Shown here piece by piece: positions 43,081 through 51,725 of a stretch of DNA of 64,000 bases. This DNA is from AC-32 sp963715575. Its GTDB lineage: Bacteria; Actinomycetota; Thermoleophilia; Gaiellales; Gaiellaceae. Each line of letters opens with the position of its first letter. The first letter of the stretch is position 1. The stretch spans positions 1,798,001 to 1,862,000 of the forward strand of contig OY970250.1 of NCBI GenBank assembly GCA_963715575.1, in the 5' to 3' direction. Made by a program: the position numbers and the translations under genes. The notes beneath the pieces are model-generated. The model made no database searches, had not been told where the DNA came from, and worked only from the letters and a program-made list of their open reading frames with translations.

Positions 43081-43994
43081 CGCTCCGCTACGCGGCCATC
43101 GACGTCGGCACGAACTCGGTCAAGCTCCACGTCGGCGAGCTGCTCGACGACGGCGAGTGGCGGACGGTCACCGACCGCTCCGTGATCACGAGGCTCGGCG
43201 AGGGGATCCACGAGACGGGCCGCCTCGGCGAGGAACCGCTCCGCCGGACTGTAGACGCGATCGCCGACCTGGCCGGCCTGGCGCGGAGCGAGGGCGCGGA
43301 GCAGATCGTCGTCGTGGGCACGGCGGGCCTGCGCCAGGCGGCCAACTCGGACGAGTTCCTGGCCGCCGTCCGCGAGCGTGCCGGCGTCGAGGTCGAGGTG
43401 ATCTCGGGCGAGGAGGAGGCGCGGCTCTCCTACCTCGCCGCTGCCGAGGCGCTGGACCTCGGCGAAGGCAGGCTCGGCGTGTTCGAGACCGGCGGCGGCA
43501 GCTCGCAGTTCACCTTCGGCGAAGGCGGCCGTGTGACCGAGCGCTTCAGCCTCGACCTTGGCGCGGTGCCGGTCACCGAGCGCTTCGGGCTCGACCGGGC
43601 CGTCGGCGAGGAGACGGTGGCGGCGGCTCGCGAGTCGATCGCGTCTCAGCTCGAAACGCTGGCCGGCCGGCCGCCGCTCGATGTCCTGGCCGGGATCGGC
43701 GGCGCGATCACGAACCTCGCCGGCGTCCAGCTGGGGCTGGAGCACTACGACCCCGGCCGCGTGCGGGGGCTGGAGCTCGAGGCCGCGGAAGTCGACCGGC
43801 AGATCGAGCTCTACCGCACGCGCGACGCCGAGGAGCGGCGCTCGATCCAAGGCCTGGAGCCGAAGCGCGCGGAGGTGATCCTCGCCGGCGCCTGCATCGT
43901 GCGCACCGTGCTCGAGCAGCTCGGCCGCGACTCGCTGACGGTCAGCGACCAGGGCCTGCGGCACGGCGTGCTGCTCGAACGCTTCAGCGCGTGA
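43077..43994 (+). CDS. ppx: Ppx/GppA family exopolyphosphatase
   Basis: 305 residues from GTG at 43077. Sugar-kinase-like ASKHA fold: YAAIDVGTNSVKLHVGEL, then VEVISGEEEARLSYLA, FETGGGSSQFTFGEGG and SDQGLRHGVLLERF. Degrades polyphosphate or pppGpp from the end. Short single-module form typical of actinobacteria. Coupled to the CYTH gene. Confidence 0.92.
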   Translation: MTLRYAAIDVGTNSVKLHVGELLDDGEWRTVTDRSVITRLGEGIHETGRLGEEPLRRTVDAIADLAGLARSEGAEQIVVVGTAGLRQAANSDEFLAAVRERAGVEVEVISGEEEARLSYLAAAEALDLGEGRLGVFETGGGSSQFTFGEGGRVTERFSLDLGAVPVTERFGLDRAVGEETVAAARESIASQLETLAGRPPLDVLAGIGGAITNLAGVQLGLEHYDPGRVRGLELEAAEVDRQIELYRTRDAEERRSIQGLEPKRAEVILAGACIVRTVLEQLGRDSLTVSDQGLRHGVLLERFSA

Positions 43995-45865
43995 CCGTGA
44001 CCCGCAGGCCACGGTCGGCGCGGTCGAGGTCGACCCCGATCAGCCACCAGCCGGCGCGGCCGATGCGAATCGAGACGGGCGCGGTCAAGCGCAGCGTGTG
44101 CACCGGGCGCCGGTTCAGCGAGAGCGTCACGCGCACTCGGGTCGCGCGTCGTCAGGTGCACGCGCACCTGGCCGCGGGCCCAGAAAGCGGCGTGGCGGTA
44201 GCGCGGCGAGCCGCCCTGCCAGCCCTCGCAGAAGACGACCCGCTTGCTCGGCTCGGCGACGGGTGACGACCCGCCGGAACGGCCGCGCTCGAGCATCGTC
44301 ACGCCGTCGTCGCGGGCCACCTGGCCGAAGCCGTGGTCGAGCAGCCCCTGCCACGCGAACCAGCCGGTCTCGCCCGCGAGGCCGCGGTGGAAGGCGACGT
44401 AGCGGACGCCGAGCCGACGCAGCAGCCCGTCGTCGTCACGCCGCCAGTCGCCGCAGTTCAGCTCGGCCAGCCGTAGCGAGAGCCGGGCCGCGGACTGCGG
44501 CGCGATCGTCGAGTAGCCGCCGGGCCGCTCTCGGCGGGCGACCTGGTCGTACCAGAGGTAGACGCTGCCGAGGTGGACGTTCGGGTGGAGCACCGGCAGC
44601 TCGAGCAGTCGCCCGGGCGCGCTCAGTCCCTCGTACGCACGCCTGCCGGGCTGCGCCGCCGCCGCCTCGTAGATCGAGACGCGCAGGTCGGCGGCGACGA
44701 GCACGAGCAGCGCCACGACGAGGATCCAGCGCAGGCGCGCGACGGCGAAGGCGGCGAGCGCGGCCAGCGCCAGGCATGCGACCGGCATCTGACGCTCGGG
44801 CACGCGCGGGTAGCGCATCGGCGGGAAGTGATGCCAGAGCGTTGAGTAGAGCGGGAAGTGCGTCCCCAGTGCGAGCAGCATCGGCACGAGCGCGCCGACG
44901 GCGAGGACGGAGACGAGCCACCAGCGCCGCGCGCGCACGAGCACCGCCAGCCCGGCGAGCGCGAGCAGCGGCGTCAGCCAGCCGAGGAAGACGAAGCTCT
45001 CGAGCCCGTGCCGCGGGTGGCGCGTGACGAAGTCGAGCCCGGTCGCCGAGTAGTGAGCCACTTCACGAAGCGAGCGCCCGCCGGAGCCGATCCCGCTCGT
45101 CGAGTAGTGCCCGACGAGGAGGGCCGCCCCCAGCGCCGGCAGCGTCGCGAGCGCGCCGCCGAGCCAGGCCCCGCGACAGAGGGCGTAGAGCAGGAAGAAC
45201 GGAATCGCGCCGAGCGCGAGGTGCACGTCCGAGAACGGGATCGAGGCCAGCGCCGCGCCCGCGCACACGTACCACCACGGCGAGCCGCGACGCCCGCGTT
45301 CCAGCGCCCACAGCGAGAGCGGCAGGAGCGCCGAGATCGGCCCGCGCAGGTGTCCCGCGCTCTGCGCCACGCGGTAGGGCTCCAGCGCGAAGACGAGCCC
45401 GCCGAAGGCCGCCGCCGCCGCGGGCAGCGCCAGCTCGCGGAGCCAGAGATACGCGAATCCGCCCGCCGCGAGGTAGGTCAGCAGCAGGAACAGGTTCCAC
45501 GCGCCAACGTGTCCGACCAGCTCGTCGAGCGGCCAGAAGACGAGCCCGAACGGCCAGCCGCCGAAGTTCCAGCGCGGCGGGCTCTCCGGCCGGAAGGTGT
45601 ACGGGTCGCGCCACGGCGCGTCCCCGTGCGAGAGCTGGTGCCCGACGAGCCAGAGGTGGTACTCGGCCTGCAGGTGGTCGCCCGCCGCCGCCTCGCCGGA
45701 AACCGGGGTCCCGCGCGCGAGGAAGCGCGAGCCCGCGTGCGAGAGCTGCGACGCCATCGCCACCAGGCCGGCGCCGAGGTAGAGCGCGACGAGAAGCGCT
45801 ACAAGGCCCGGGCGGCCGAGAGCAGCTCGTCGAAGTCCGGCAGCTCGGCCGTCTCGTAGCGCCAT
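43984..45865 (-). CDS. Polytopic membrane protein, frameshifted near the 3' end
   Basis: About 625 residues with roughly ten membrane helices (LVALLVALYLGAGLVAMA, LFLLLTYLAAGGFAYLWL, LLALAGLAVLVRARRWWLV and others), followed by an outer soluble part. It looks like a large glycosyltransferase-type (GT-C) or YfhO-like protein; the residue evidence is only topology. Between GQVRVHLTTRDP and RVTLSLNRRPVHTLRL the frame slips: 4 nt (44134-44137) stand where 3 are needed. Without the slip it ends TVTR at 43984; with it, a spurious tail runs to 43811. Real mutation or assembly error cannot be told apart here. Its start overlaps the peroxiredoxin end. Confidence 0.65.
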
Positions 45866-46257
45866 GCGCCGCGGACCGTACCGCTCCGGTCGACCAGGAA
45901 GGCCGTCCGTTCGGCGACGTCCTTGAAGCCGCGAAAGTCGTGCGCGACCCCGAAGGCGCGCACCGCCTCGGCGTTCCAGTCGGAGAGCAGCGGGAAGTTC
46001 AGGTCGAGCGCCTGCATCCAGGAGATGTGCGTCCAGGGCGAGTCGCGCGAGATCCCGGCCGCCTGCACGCCCGCCTGGTCGAACTCCGCGCTCCTGTCAC
46101 GCAGGAGCTCCAGCTCGTCCGTTCAGGTCGCGGACCAGTCAAACAGATAAAAGAGAACAAGCAACGGCCTCTCAGCTGCCAGCGACCGCAGGTTCACCGG
46201 CTCGCGTGGGCCGAGCCACACGGTCACGTCCGGAACGGTGTCGCCGACGCCGAGCAT
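45799..46257 (-). CDS. AhpE-like peroxiredoxin, selenocysteine at the peroxidatic site
   Basis: 152 residues when the UGA at 46123-46125 is selenocysteine 45. The frame reads LLVLFYLFDWSAT-U-TDELELLRDRSAEF, then ISRDSPWTHISWMQ and AFLVDRSGTVRGAW: an AhpC/TSA fold in which Sec replaces peroxidatic Cys (Cys45 in M. tuberculosis AhpE). A good SECIS hairpin lies at 46090-46108. Reduces peroxides using thiols. The serine-integrase element joins the gene at 46133-46140, so codons 1-42 here are element-derived and the rest is host sequence. Confidence 0.87.
46090..46108 (-). promoter_or_regulatory. Candidate SECIS hairpin of the peroxiredoxin
   Basis: GCTCCTG/CAGGAGC, a perfect 7-bp stem with a CGTGA loop, starting 14 nt and looping 21 nt after the UGA. 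Spacing, size and a G/U-containing loop fit bacterial SECIS elements. Confidence 0.6.
46133..46140. other. attL core
   Basis: GACCAGTC, shared with attR. Left of here is host peroxiredoxin; right of here the sequence continues into the element-carried homologue of its 5' end. Confidence 0.7.
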
Positions 46258-46542
46258 GACGGAGGAGCCTAACTCCCTGGGACGCCGGCCGCCGCGGCCC
46301 GGCCGTGATCGGTCAGCCGCTGCCCAATCCGTCGAGAGGGGCCGTTGCGGCGACCCTCTCCCATCTGTAGTAGCGAGAGCCTGTCGATAACCGCTCGGCG
46401 AGGCTCTGCTTCGGTCCCGCCGATCCCGCCGTAGTAGCCGATTTGCAGCGTATTCCCCAAACCAGGCAACCTGTGGAAAGAAGCCGCGGCCTCGGCGCGG
46501 GTTATCAATCCGTCCGACCCGGTCCGCTAGCCTCGGCCGACT

Positions 46543-46788
46543 ATGGCGAACGGTGATAACCAAATCTCCCAGATCGATGCGAAGCTCACGGCGCTGCTGG
46601 CGCTCTTCGTGGACGGCTACATCCGCGAGACGGGCATCGCGAAGCCGAAGGAGCGGTCCATCGACCGGATCCTGTACGACGCCGGGCTCTCGGCGAGGCA
46701 AATCGCCGGCTTGCTCGGCAAGACGGAGCGGGCTGTGCACCTCCAGCTGGAGCAGAAGGCGAAGAAGCCGCGGAAGAGGGCGTCCTGA
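46543..46788 (+). CDS. Small HTH-like protein of the element
   Basis: 81 residues, with TAGCCT 9 nt upstream. After a helical start (QIDAKLTALLALFVDGYIRE) comes ILYDAGLSARQIAGLLGKTERAVHLQLEQ, a sigma-region-4-like helix-turn-helix, and a basic tail. Likely a transcription regulator of the cargo genes. Overlaps the next gene TGATG. The 285 nt to its left hold no gene I can support; they carry promoter-like sequence and the peroxiredoxin start. Confidence 0.65.
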   Translation: MANGDNQISQIDAKLTALLALFVDGYIRETGIAKPKERSIDRILYDAGLSARQIAGLLGKTERAVHLQLEQKAKKPRKRAS

Positions 46789-47012
46789 TGGCCGCGCGGC
46801 GGAAGAACACGTCTGTCGACCCGGTCGAGGCCAAGCTCGACGAGGTCGCTCGGCTGCTCGCGATCCTGGTCGCCCGCGACCGGTCCCTCCAGGATGCGGT
46901 GGCCGAGCTCGCCGGAGTCGGCTTCGGCCCGACGCGCGTCGCCGAGCTCCTCGGCACCACGCCGGGCTACGCGAAGGTCGCGGCGGACAGGGCGAAGAAG
47001 CGGAAGAAGTAG
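46788..47012 (+). CDS. Second small HTH-like protein of the element
   Basis: 74 residues. VEAKLDEVARLLAILVARDRSLQDAV helix, then LAGVGFGPTRVAELLGTTPGYAKVAADRAKK, similar in plan to the preceding protein (helix + HTH + Lys tail). The two may act as a pair. Confidence 0.6.
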   Translation: MAARRKNTSVDPVEAKLDEVARLLAILVARDRSLQDAVAELAGVGFGPTRVAELLGTTPGYAKVAADRAKKRKK

Positions 47013-47019
47013 GCCGGCC

Positions 47020-47817
47020 GTGGCGACGAACAGGGAGCTGCGGAGTGAGCTGCTCAGGCGGCGGAAGTTCTCGCCGCAGCGCCTCTCCCAGCTCGTCAAG
47101 CGGCGGAAGGACGAGCTCCCGATGAGCACGGAGCTTGCGACCTACACGCTCGCGCACGAGGCCGGAATCGACGTCTCCCGCTACCTGACCGACGCCGAGA
47201 CGGCCGAGGTGCGCAATGCGATCCGCGACCTGAAGGCTGGCGCCTCCGGGAACGGGGGCGGACGCCCCGCCGCCAGCCGCGCGTCCGTGCGGGCGAGAAC
47301 GGAGACCGTCGTCTCCATTGGCGGCGTGGACGTCGAGCGGCTGCCGGGCATGACGAAGTCACACGCTGACGACGCGAAGCGGATGGCCGAGAGAGCCTAC
47401 CCCGCGCTGTACGTATTCGAGAACAGTGCGCGAGACGTGATCGCCCGAATCCTCGAGGCGGCCTACGGCCCCGATTGGTGGAGCAAGGCGGTGCCGAAGA
47501 GGATTCGCGACAAGGCCGCTGATGTGCGGAAGAAGGAGGAAAAGGATGCGTGGCACGGCTCGCGCCGCGGTGCTCGCGACATCGACTATGTTCTGCTGAC
47601 CGACCTTGCGACGATCGTTCGGGCGCGCTGGTCGGACTTCGAGGACATCTTTCCCAGGCAGTCGTGGTTCGAGGAGCTCGTTTCCGGCGACATGAACGTT
47701 CCCCGCCGCGTGATCGCCCACATGCACTCGCTCGCGGGCGAGGACGTGGCGGCGATCGAGACTGCGTTTCGCAAGTGGGCGAGACAGCTGAAGGCGAAGG
47801 CGGACAAGCTGCCGTAG
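47020..47817 (+). CDS. Swt1-type HEPN domain protein
   Basis: 265 residues from GTG at 47020. The C-terminal half (from about residue 120) has YPALYVFENSARDVIARILEAAYGPDWW, WHGSRRGARDIDYVLLTDLATIV and NVPRRVIAHMHSL: the HEPN_Swt1 plan, with the R-x4-H catalytic motif as RRVIAH. The N-terminal half is helical, with a short Gly-rich linker. HEPN proteins are often RNases in toxin or abortive-infection roles; activity here is inferred. Confidence 0.7.
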   Translation: MATNRELRSELLRRRKFSPQRLSQLVKRRKDELPMSTELATYTLAHEAGIDVSRYLTDAETAEVRNAIRDLKAGASGNGGGRPAASRASVRARTETVVSIGGVDVERLPGMTKSHADDAKRMAERAYPALYVFENSARDVIARILEAAYGPDWWSKAVPKRIRDKAADVRKKEEKDAWHGSRRGARDIDYVLLTDLATIVRARWSDFEDIFPRQSWFEELVSGDMNVPRRVIAHMHSLAGEDVAAIETAFRKWARQLKAKADKLP

Positions 47818-47870
47818 CCGCTGTAGACCGCCGCGGCCACGTCGTCTTGCGCGCACGTCATTCTTGCGCC

Positions 47871-48911
47871 ATGCGCGGGATGGGAGGGCTTCGACTCATG
47901 GACCTCTTCGCCGGGATCGGCGGGATGACCTGCGGCTTCGTCCAGACGGGCGACTACGACCCCGTCTTCGCCGTGGAGATCGACCCGGCCGCCGCCGCGA
48001 TCTACCGGGCCAACTTCGGGGACCACGTCCACGAGGGCGACATAGCCGAGGTCGGTCGGTTCCCGGAGGTGGACGTCGTGATCGGCGGGCCGCCGTGCCA
48101 GGGGTTCAGCCCGCTCGGCAAGAACCCGCCGGACGACCCTCGCAACAAGCTCTGGGAGCACTTCGTCCGCGCCCTCAGGGAGTCGGGCGCGCCGGTCTTC
48201 GCGATGGAGAACGTCCCCGAGCTGTTCAAGTCGGAGGAGTACGCGCGCTTCAAGCGTGCCGCCCGGCGGCTCGGCTACGCGCTCGCCGAGGACGTGCTCA
48301 ACGCGGCGGACTACGGCGTGCCCCAGCTCAGGAGGCGGGCGATCGTCATCGGCTCGAAGCTGGGCGAAGCTCCTTGGCCGACGCCGACCCACCAGGCAGG
48401 CGGCCACGTGACGGTACGGCAGGCGCTCAAGGGGCTTCCGCTGGAACCTGACGGTCGGCGGTGGCACCGCGCGCGGCTGAAGCTCCGCCCGTCCTCGCTC
48501 GACCGCTATAGGGCCGTGCCTGAGGGCGGCAACCGCTTCGATCTGGCGCGCAACCGGCCCGACCTACTCCCGCGCTGCTGGGCCGAGAAGCCGAGCGGCA
48601 CGACGGACGTCTTCGGCCGCCTCTGGTGGGGCAGGCCGGCGTTCACGATCCGCACGGAGTTCTACAAGCCCGAGAAGGGGCGGTACCTCCACCCGGAGGC
48701 GCACCGGCCGATCACGATCCGCGAGGCCGCGTGCCTCCAGAGCTTCCCGCGACGGCACGCGCGCCCTCCGCACGGCTTCATCCTCCCGGAGCACCTTCCG
48801 ATGACGGAGGTCGCGAAGGGGATCGGGAACGCGGTGCCGCCGAGGCTCGCGCGTGCGATCGCAGAGACGATCGCCGCCCACTTCGCCGGGCGCGCACGCC
48901 TCGCCGCCTAG
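47871..48911 (+). CDS. DNA (cytosine-5-)-methyltransferase
   Basis: 346 residues. Motif I MDLFAGIGGMTCGF, motif IV with catalytic Cys GGPPCQGFSPLGK, motif VI AMENVPEL, motif VIII QLRRRAIVIGSK, and motif X KGIGNAVPPRLARAIAETI; the target-recognition part is about 210-290. Methylates cytosine C5 in a specific site not deducible here. Flanked by HNH and Vsr nuclease genes, the usual setting for a type II system. Confidence 0.92.
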   Translation: MRGMGGLRLMDLFAGIGGMTCGFVQTGDYDPVFAVEIDPAAAAIYRANFGDHVHEGDIAEVGRFPEVDVVIGGPPCQGFSPLGKNPPDDPRNKLWEHFVRALRESGAPVFAMENVPELFKSEEYARFKRAARRLGYALAEDVLNAADYGVPQLRRRAIVIGSKLGEAPWPTPTHQAGGHVTVRQALKGLPLEPDGRRWHRARLKLRPSSLDRYRAVPEGGNRFDLARNRPDLLPRCWAEKPSGTTDVFGRLWWGRPAFTIRTEFYKPEKGRYLHPEAHRPITIREAACLQSFPRRHARPPHGFILPEHLPMTEVAKGIGNAVPPRLARAIAETIAAHFAGRARLAA

Positions 48912-49615
48912 ACCGGGATCGCGTCGTGGCAGGCGTTGCAGAGGGTCTCTAGGTTCTCGTCCTCGGAGCCGCCGCCCTCGTGCACCGGCGTCCGGTGGTG
49001 GACCTCCACGAAGCGCTTGCCGTGCGTCGGCGGGTCGCCGACGCCCCAGCCGCACCGTCGGCACCGGTAGCCGTCCCGCTCCAGGATGCGCGTCCGCTGG
49101 TCGGCCGACAACCGCTCGTTGGCCGGGAGCTGATCGAGCGTCTCCAGGACGTACTCGCCCGGCTGGAGGTCGGTCCGGTCGACGTTGGTCGTGATGACGT
49201 ACCCGTGCTCGGTCCGGAGCTCGCGCACGCGACGGCCCACCTCATGCACGTTCGCGACGTAGCGCAAGTCGTCCATCGTCACCGGCTGGCCGACGTTCTC
49301 CCGGAGGTACGCGAGGATTCGGGCGCGTGCGCCGTGCTCGGGGTCGCGTCTGATCCGGTTCATGACCCGCCACCGCCGCGCGGCCTCCACGTCAGGCTCG
49401 GTCGACTCAAGCCGGTAGACGGAGTTCGGGCCAGCTCTCACACGCGTGATCGGGTAGCCATGCTCGACGCGGAGCTCGCGCACCCGGCGCGCCCACTCGC
49501 CGATCCCGGCGACCTCGGCGATCTGCTTCCCTGGAACTTCCTTCCCGACCCGCTCGACGAGGAGCGCGAGGATGCGCCGGTGGGTCTTCGTGAGTCGCGG
49601 CTCTGGCAGGTCCAC
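48908..49615 (-). CDS. HNH endonuclease with duplicated winged helices
   Basis: 235 residues from GTG, convergent with the methyltransferase (4-nt overlap). Residues 1-65 and 85-160 are two copies of a winged-helix unit, RRVRELRVEHGYPITRV and RRVRELRTEHGYVITTN; the C terminus is a zinc HNH (RDGYRCRRCGWG, then VEVHHRTPVHEGGG and NLETLCNACHD). The likely restriction partner of the methyltransferase; the doubled helix unit could read two halves of a site. Confidence 0.85.
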   Translation of the reverse strand: MDLPEPRLTKTHRRILALLVERVGKEVPGKQIAEVAGIGEWARRVRELRVEHGYPITRVRAGPNSVYRLESTEPDVEAARRWRVMNRIRRDPEHGARARILAYLRENVGQPVTMDDLRYVANVHEVGRRVRELRTEHGYVITTNVDRTDLQPGEYVLETLDQLPANERLSADQRTRILERDGYRCRRCGWGVGDPPTHGKRFVEVHHRTPVHEGGGSEDENLETLCNACHDAIPV

Positions 49616-49652
49616 GAGGGTACAACCGCACCGGGCCAGCCGGCTAGAGCGC

Positions 49653-49658
49653 GATAAT
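49653..49658 (+). promoter_or_regulatory. -10 box of the vsr gene, leaderless
   Basis: GATAAT with 7 nt to the GTG start. Confidence 0.45.
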
Positions 49659-49665
49659 CGACCGC

Positions 49666-50106
49666 GTGGCGGACACGTTCACGGCCGAGCAGAGGAGCCG
49701 CGTCATGGCCCGCGTGCGCGGCCGGGACACGAAGCCGGAGCTCGCGCTCCGCAGGGCGCTGTGGGCGGCTGGAGTTCGCGGCTGGCGCTGCCACCGACGC
49801 GACCTACCCGGCAGGCCAGACGTCGCCTTCGGCCGCGCCAAGCTCGCCGTGTTCGTGGACGGCGCCTGGTGGCACGGCCACCCCGACTACTACACGCCGG
49901 GCAAGAGCGGCGAGTTCTGGGATAGCAAGATCACCCGAAACGTCGAGCGCGACAGGCGGGCCGACGAGGAGCTCGCCGCCCTGGGCTGGCGCGTCATGCG
50001 GATGTGGGACTTCGAGGTCGTCAAGGACGCCGACGCTTGTGCAGCGCGCGTGGCTGCGTCCCTCACGGACGTGTCCGAACCAGCGTCTAGCGGCGGCCGC
50101 CGGTAG
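49666..50106 (+). CDS. vsr: Very short patch repair endonuclease
   Basis: 146 residues. RSRVMARVRGRDTKPELALRRALW, RPDVAFGRAKLAVFVDGAWWHGHP and FWDSKITRNVERDRRADEELAALGW are the Vsr signatures, with catalytic Asp in RPDVAF. Nicks next to T:G mismatches made by deamination of 5-methylcytosine, the typical companion of a C5 methyltransferase. Confidence 0.92.
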   Translation: MADTFTAEQRSRVMARVRGRDTKPELALRRALWAAGVRGWRCHRRDLPGRPDVAFGRAKLAVFVDGAWWHGHPDYYTPGKSGEFWDSKITRNVERDRRADEELAALGWRVMRMWDFEVVKDADACAARVAASLTDVSEPASSGGRR

Positions 50107-50136
50107 CCCTTAGGGTCGAACGCGGGCCGGGTCGCG

Positions 50137-50172
50137 TTGCAGCGCCCGGGCGTTCGGCTCGCCGCCCGGCCC
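50137..50172. repeat. 36-bp direct repeat, copy 1
   Basis: Begins TTGCAGCGCCCGGGCGTTCG, identical to 51047-51082, shortly after the vsr stop. Contains CCGGGCG/CGCCCGG, which can form a hairpin. The two copies flank the PLD-like gene. Confidence 0.85.
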
Positions 50173-50208
50173 CATCTACTTCGCCTCGCGCCCGTGCAAA
50201 CTACGGTG

Positions 50209-51045
50209 ATGGCCGGCGAGAAGCAGGCGGACTTCCGCATCTACGGCGACGAGGCGAAGTGCAGGTCAACCGTGCGTAGGCACATAAAGCGCGCGGAGGA
50301 GCTCCTCGATCAGGCGGAGGGCGTGAAGAGGAGGGTCGAAGCCGCGGAGACGCCGCTAAACGCCGCCGTGATCGAGCAGGAGTGGGTCAAGGAGGTCCGC
50401 CGGTGGTTCATCTCGGTGAATACCGCGGTCGGCAAGTTCCTGCAGGACCAGTTCCCCGGCCCCGTACCCGTGATCGCCTACGGGCTACCGCCGGACACGG
50501 GGAAGCCGCGGCACATGGTCTACCTCGAGAACGGGGAGCCGTGGCTCAGGAAGGCCGTAGAGGAGCTAGAGGGGTTCGAGGCCGCGCTCGCCGCGAGGCA
50601 ATCCGGCTCGGGTGGCGGTGTGATCAAGCCCGGAAAGCCGTACTCGAACCTGCTCCGCCTACGGGAAATCCTCCGGGACTGCAGGGCACACATTTGGTGG
50701 GCGGATCCGCATTTCAGCAAGCAGGGGCTCGAACCCCTCGCGGATGAGGCGCGCGCCGACAGAGTCCAGGAGATCCGGATCCTCTCTGGCCCAGAGCATG
50801 TAGGAGCGGCCGCGGCTGACTACGAGCGGTTCAAGAAGGAGATGGACGCGGCCGGTATCAGTGTGGAGTGGCGGGTCGTCGAGAGAGGCGACCGCGACTG
50901 GCACGACCGGTTCATCGTCACGAAGGGGCGAGCCTGGAACGTGCCCCCGATCAACACCCTCATGTCCAAGGGCGACTACAGCGTGATCGCGGAAACCGAG
51001 CCGCCGCCGTTCGAACGCTGGTGGGAGCAGGGCGCGCCAGTCTAG
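50209..51045 (+). CDS. PLD-like protein in a repeat-flanked cassette
   Basis: 278 residues from ATG at 50209 (GTG at 50206 also possible). The C-terminal part has IWWADPHFSKQGLEPLADEA, an RILSGPEHV strand and RDWHDRFIVTKGRAW, a single phospholipase-D-type HxR/K motif with later small residues; the N terminus is helical. Such PLD-like proteins occur as effectors next to restriction systems. Function inferred only by shape. The 36-bp repeats directly before and after suggest it was inserted as a unit. Confidence 0.6.
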   Translation: MAGEKQADFRIYGDEAKCRSTVRRHIKRAEELLDQAEGVKRRVEAAETPLNAAVIEQEWVKEVRRWFISVNTAVGKFLQDQFPGPVPVIAYGLPPDTGKPRHMVYLENGEPWLRKAVEELEGFEAALAARQSGSGGGVIKPGKPYSNLLRLREILRDCRAHIWWADPHFSKQGLEPLADEARADRVQEIRILSGPEHVGAAAADYERFKKEMDAAGISVEWRVVERGDRDWHDRFIVTKGRAWNVPPINTLMSKGDYSVIAETEPPPFERWWEQGAPV

Positions 51046-51046
51046 A

Positions 51047-51082
51047 TTGCAGCGCCCGGGCGTTCGGCTCGCCGCCCGGCCC
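51047..51082. repeat. 36-bp direct repeat, copy 2
   Basis: Identical to 50137-50172; begins 2 nt past the stop of the PLD-like gene, so it could also act as that gene's transcription end. Confidence 0.85.
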
Positions 51083-51103
51083 TACCTCGGGCTCGGGCTC
51101 GGG

Positions 51104-51685
51104 CTAGCCCAGCAGCTTCCGGAGCGAGTCGGCCACGGCCTCCGCGGCCTTGGCCGCCGGGAGCTCGTACCCGTTGCGCTGCCTCAGCTCCGTGCCGACG
51201 GCCGGCACCCGGCCCATCGACTCGTTCCCGCGCACGGCTGCCCTGGCCCACTGCGAGTGGAGCCTGGCCCCGTCGACCGCGGCGACCTTGGCCACGAGGT
51301 CGTCGGCGGCGCTCAGCGCGTCCTCCAGCGCCTTCCGGAAGTTCTCGTTGTTCTTCGACAGGATCGCCGCGCCCTGCTCGGCCAGGAGCTCGACGGCCGC
51401 CTCGGTCGCCGCGAGGGTCTCGTCCCTCAGGTCGGCGGCCTCGGGGCGTAGCTTCTCGGCCTTCGCCTTCGTCGGCCCAAGCTCGGGGTCGTTGGCCTGC
51501 ATCCTGGAGGCGGCCGTGTCGAGCGCGTAGAGCTCCTTGTTCGCCGAGTCGCGCCGCTCCTCGAGCTCGGCCAGGTCCCTCAGCGCCTTCGCCACGGGCT
51601 GGGGGAGCGCCTTCGGGTTCGGGGGCTGCGGGAAGCGGAACCGCCTGGGGCCGAGAGCCGTCGGGATGATGGGGCGTTCGCTCAT
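51104..51685 (-). CDS. Coiled-coil protein of the element
   Basis: 193 residues, mostly helical with Glu/Ala/Lys heptads (LAELEERRDSANKELYALDT, then AKAEKLRPEAADL and LAAVELLAEQG-like runs). No enzyme motif. First (most distal) gene of a minus-strand series that includes small zinc proteins. Could be a scaffold- or replication-type protein. Confidence 0.6.
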   Translation of the reverse strand: MSERPIIPTALGPRRFRFPQPPNPKALPQPVAKALRDLAELEERRDSANKELYALDTAASRMQANDPELGPTKAKAEKLRPEAADLRDETLAATEAAVELLAEQGAAILSKNNENFRKALEDALSAADDLVAKVAAVDGARLHSQWARAAVRGNESMGRVPAVGTELRQRNGYELPAAKAAEAVADSLRKLLG

Positions 51686-51725
51686 CTGCCTATTCGGCCC
51701 GCGCGGGTGGCAGCAGTGCTACCCC

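Noticed and set aside
43811..43983. Extended C terminus of the membrane protein frame to 43811
   Set aside because: Arg/Ser/Pro-rich nonsense produced by a one-base slip and antisense to ppx.
46269..46508. Minus-strand 79-codon frame from TTG next to the peroxiredoxin start
   Set aside because: Weak start, no ribosome site, no domain, and it covers the likely promoter region of the element's left end.
47820..47870. CRISPR or array-like repeats in the element
   Set aside because: No spaced direct repeats; only the two 36-bp copies and the iteron-like units were found.
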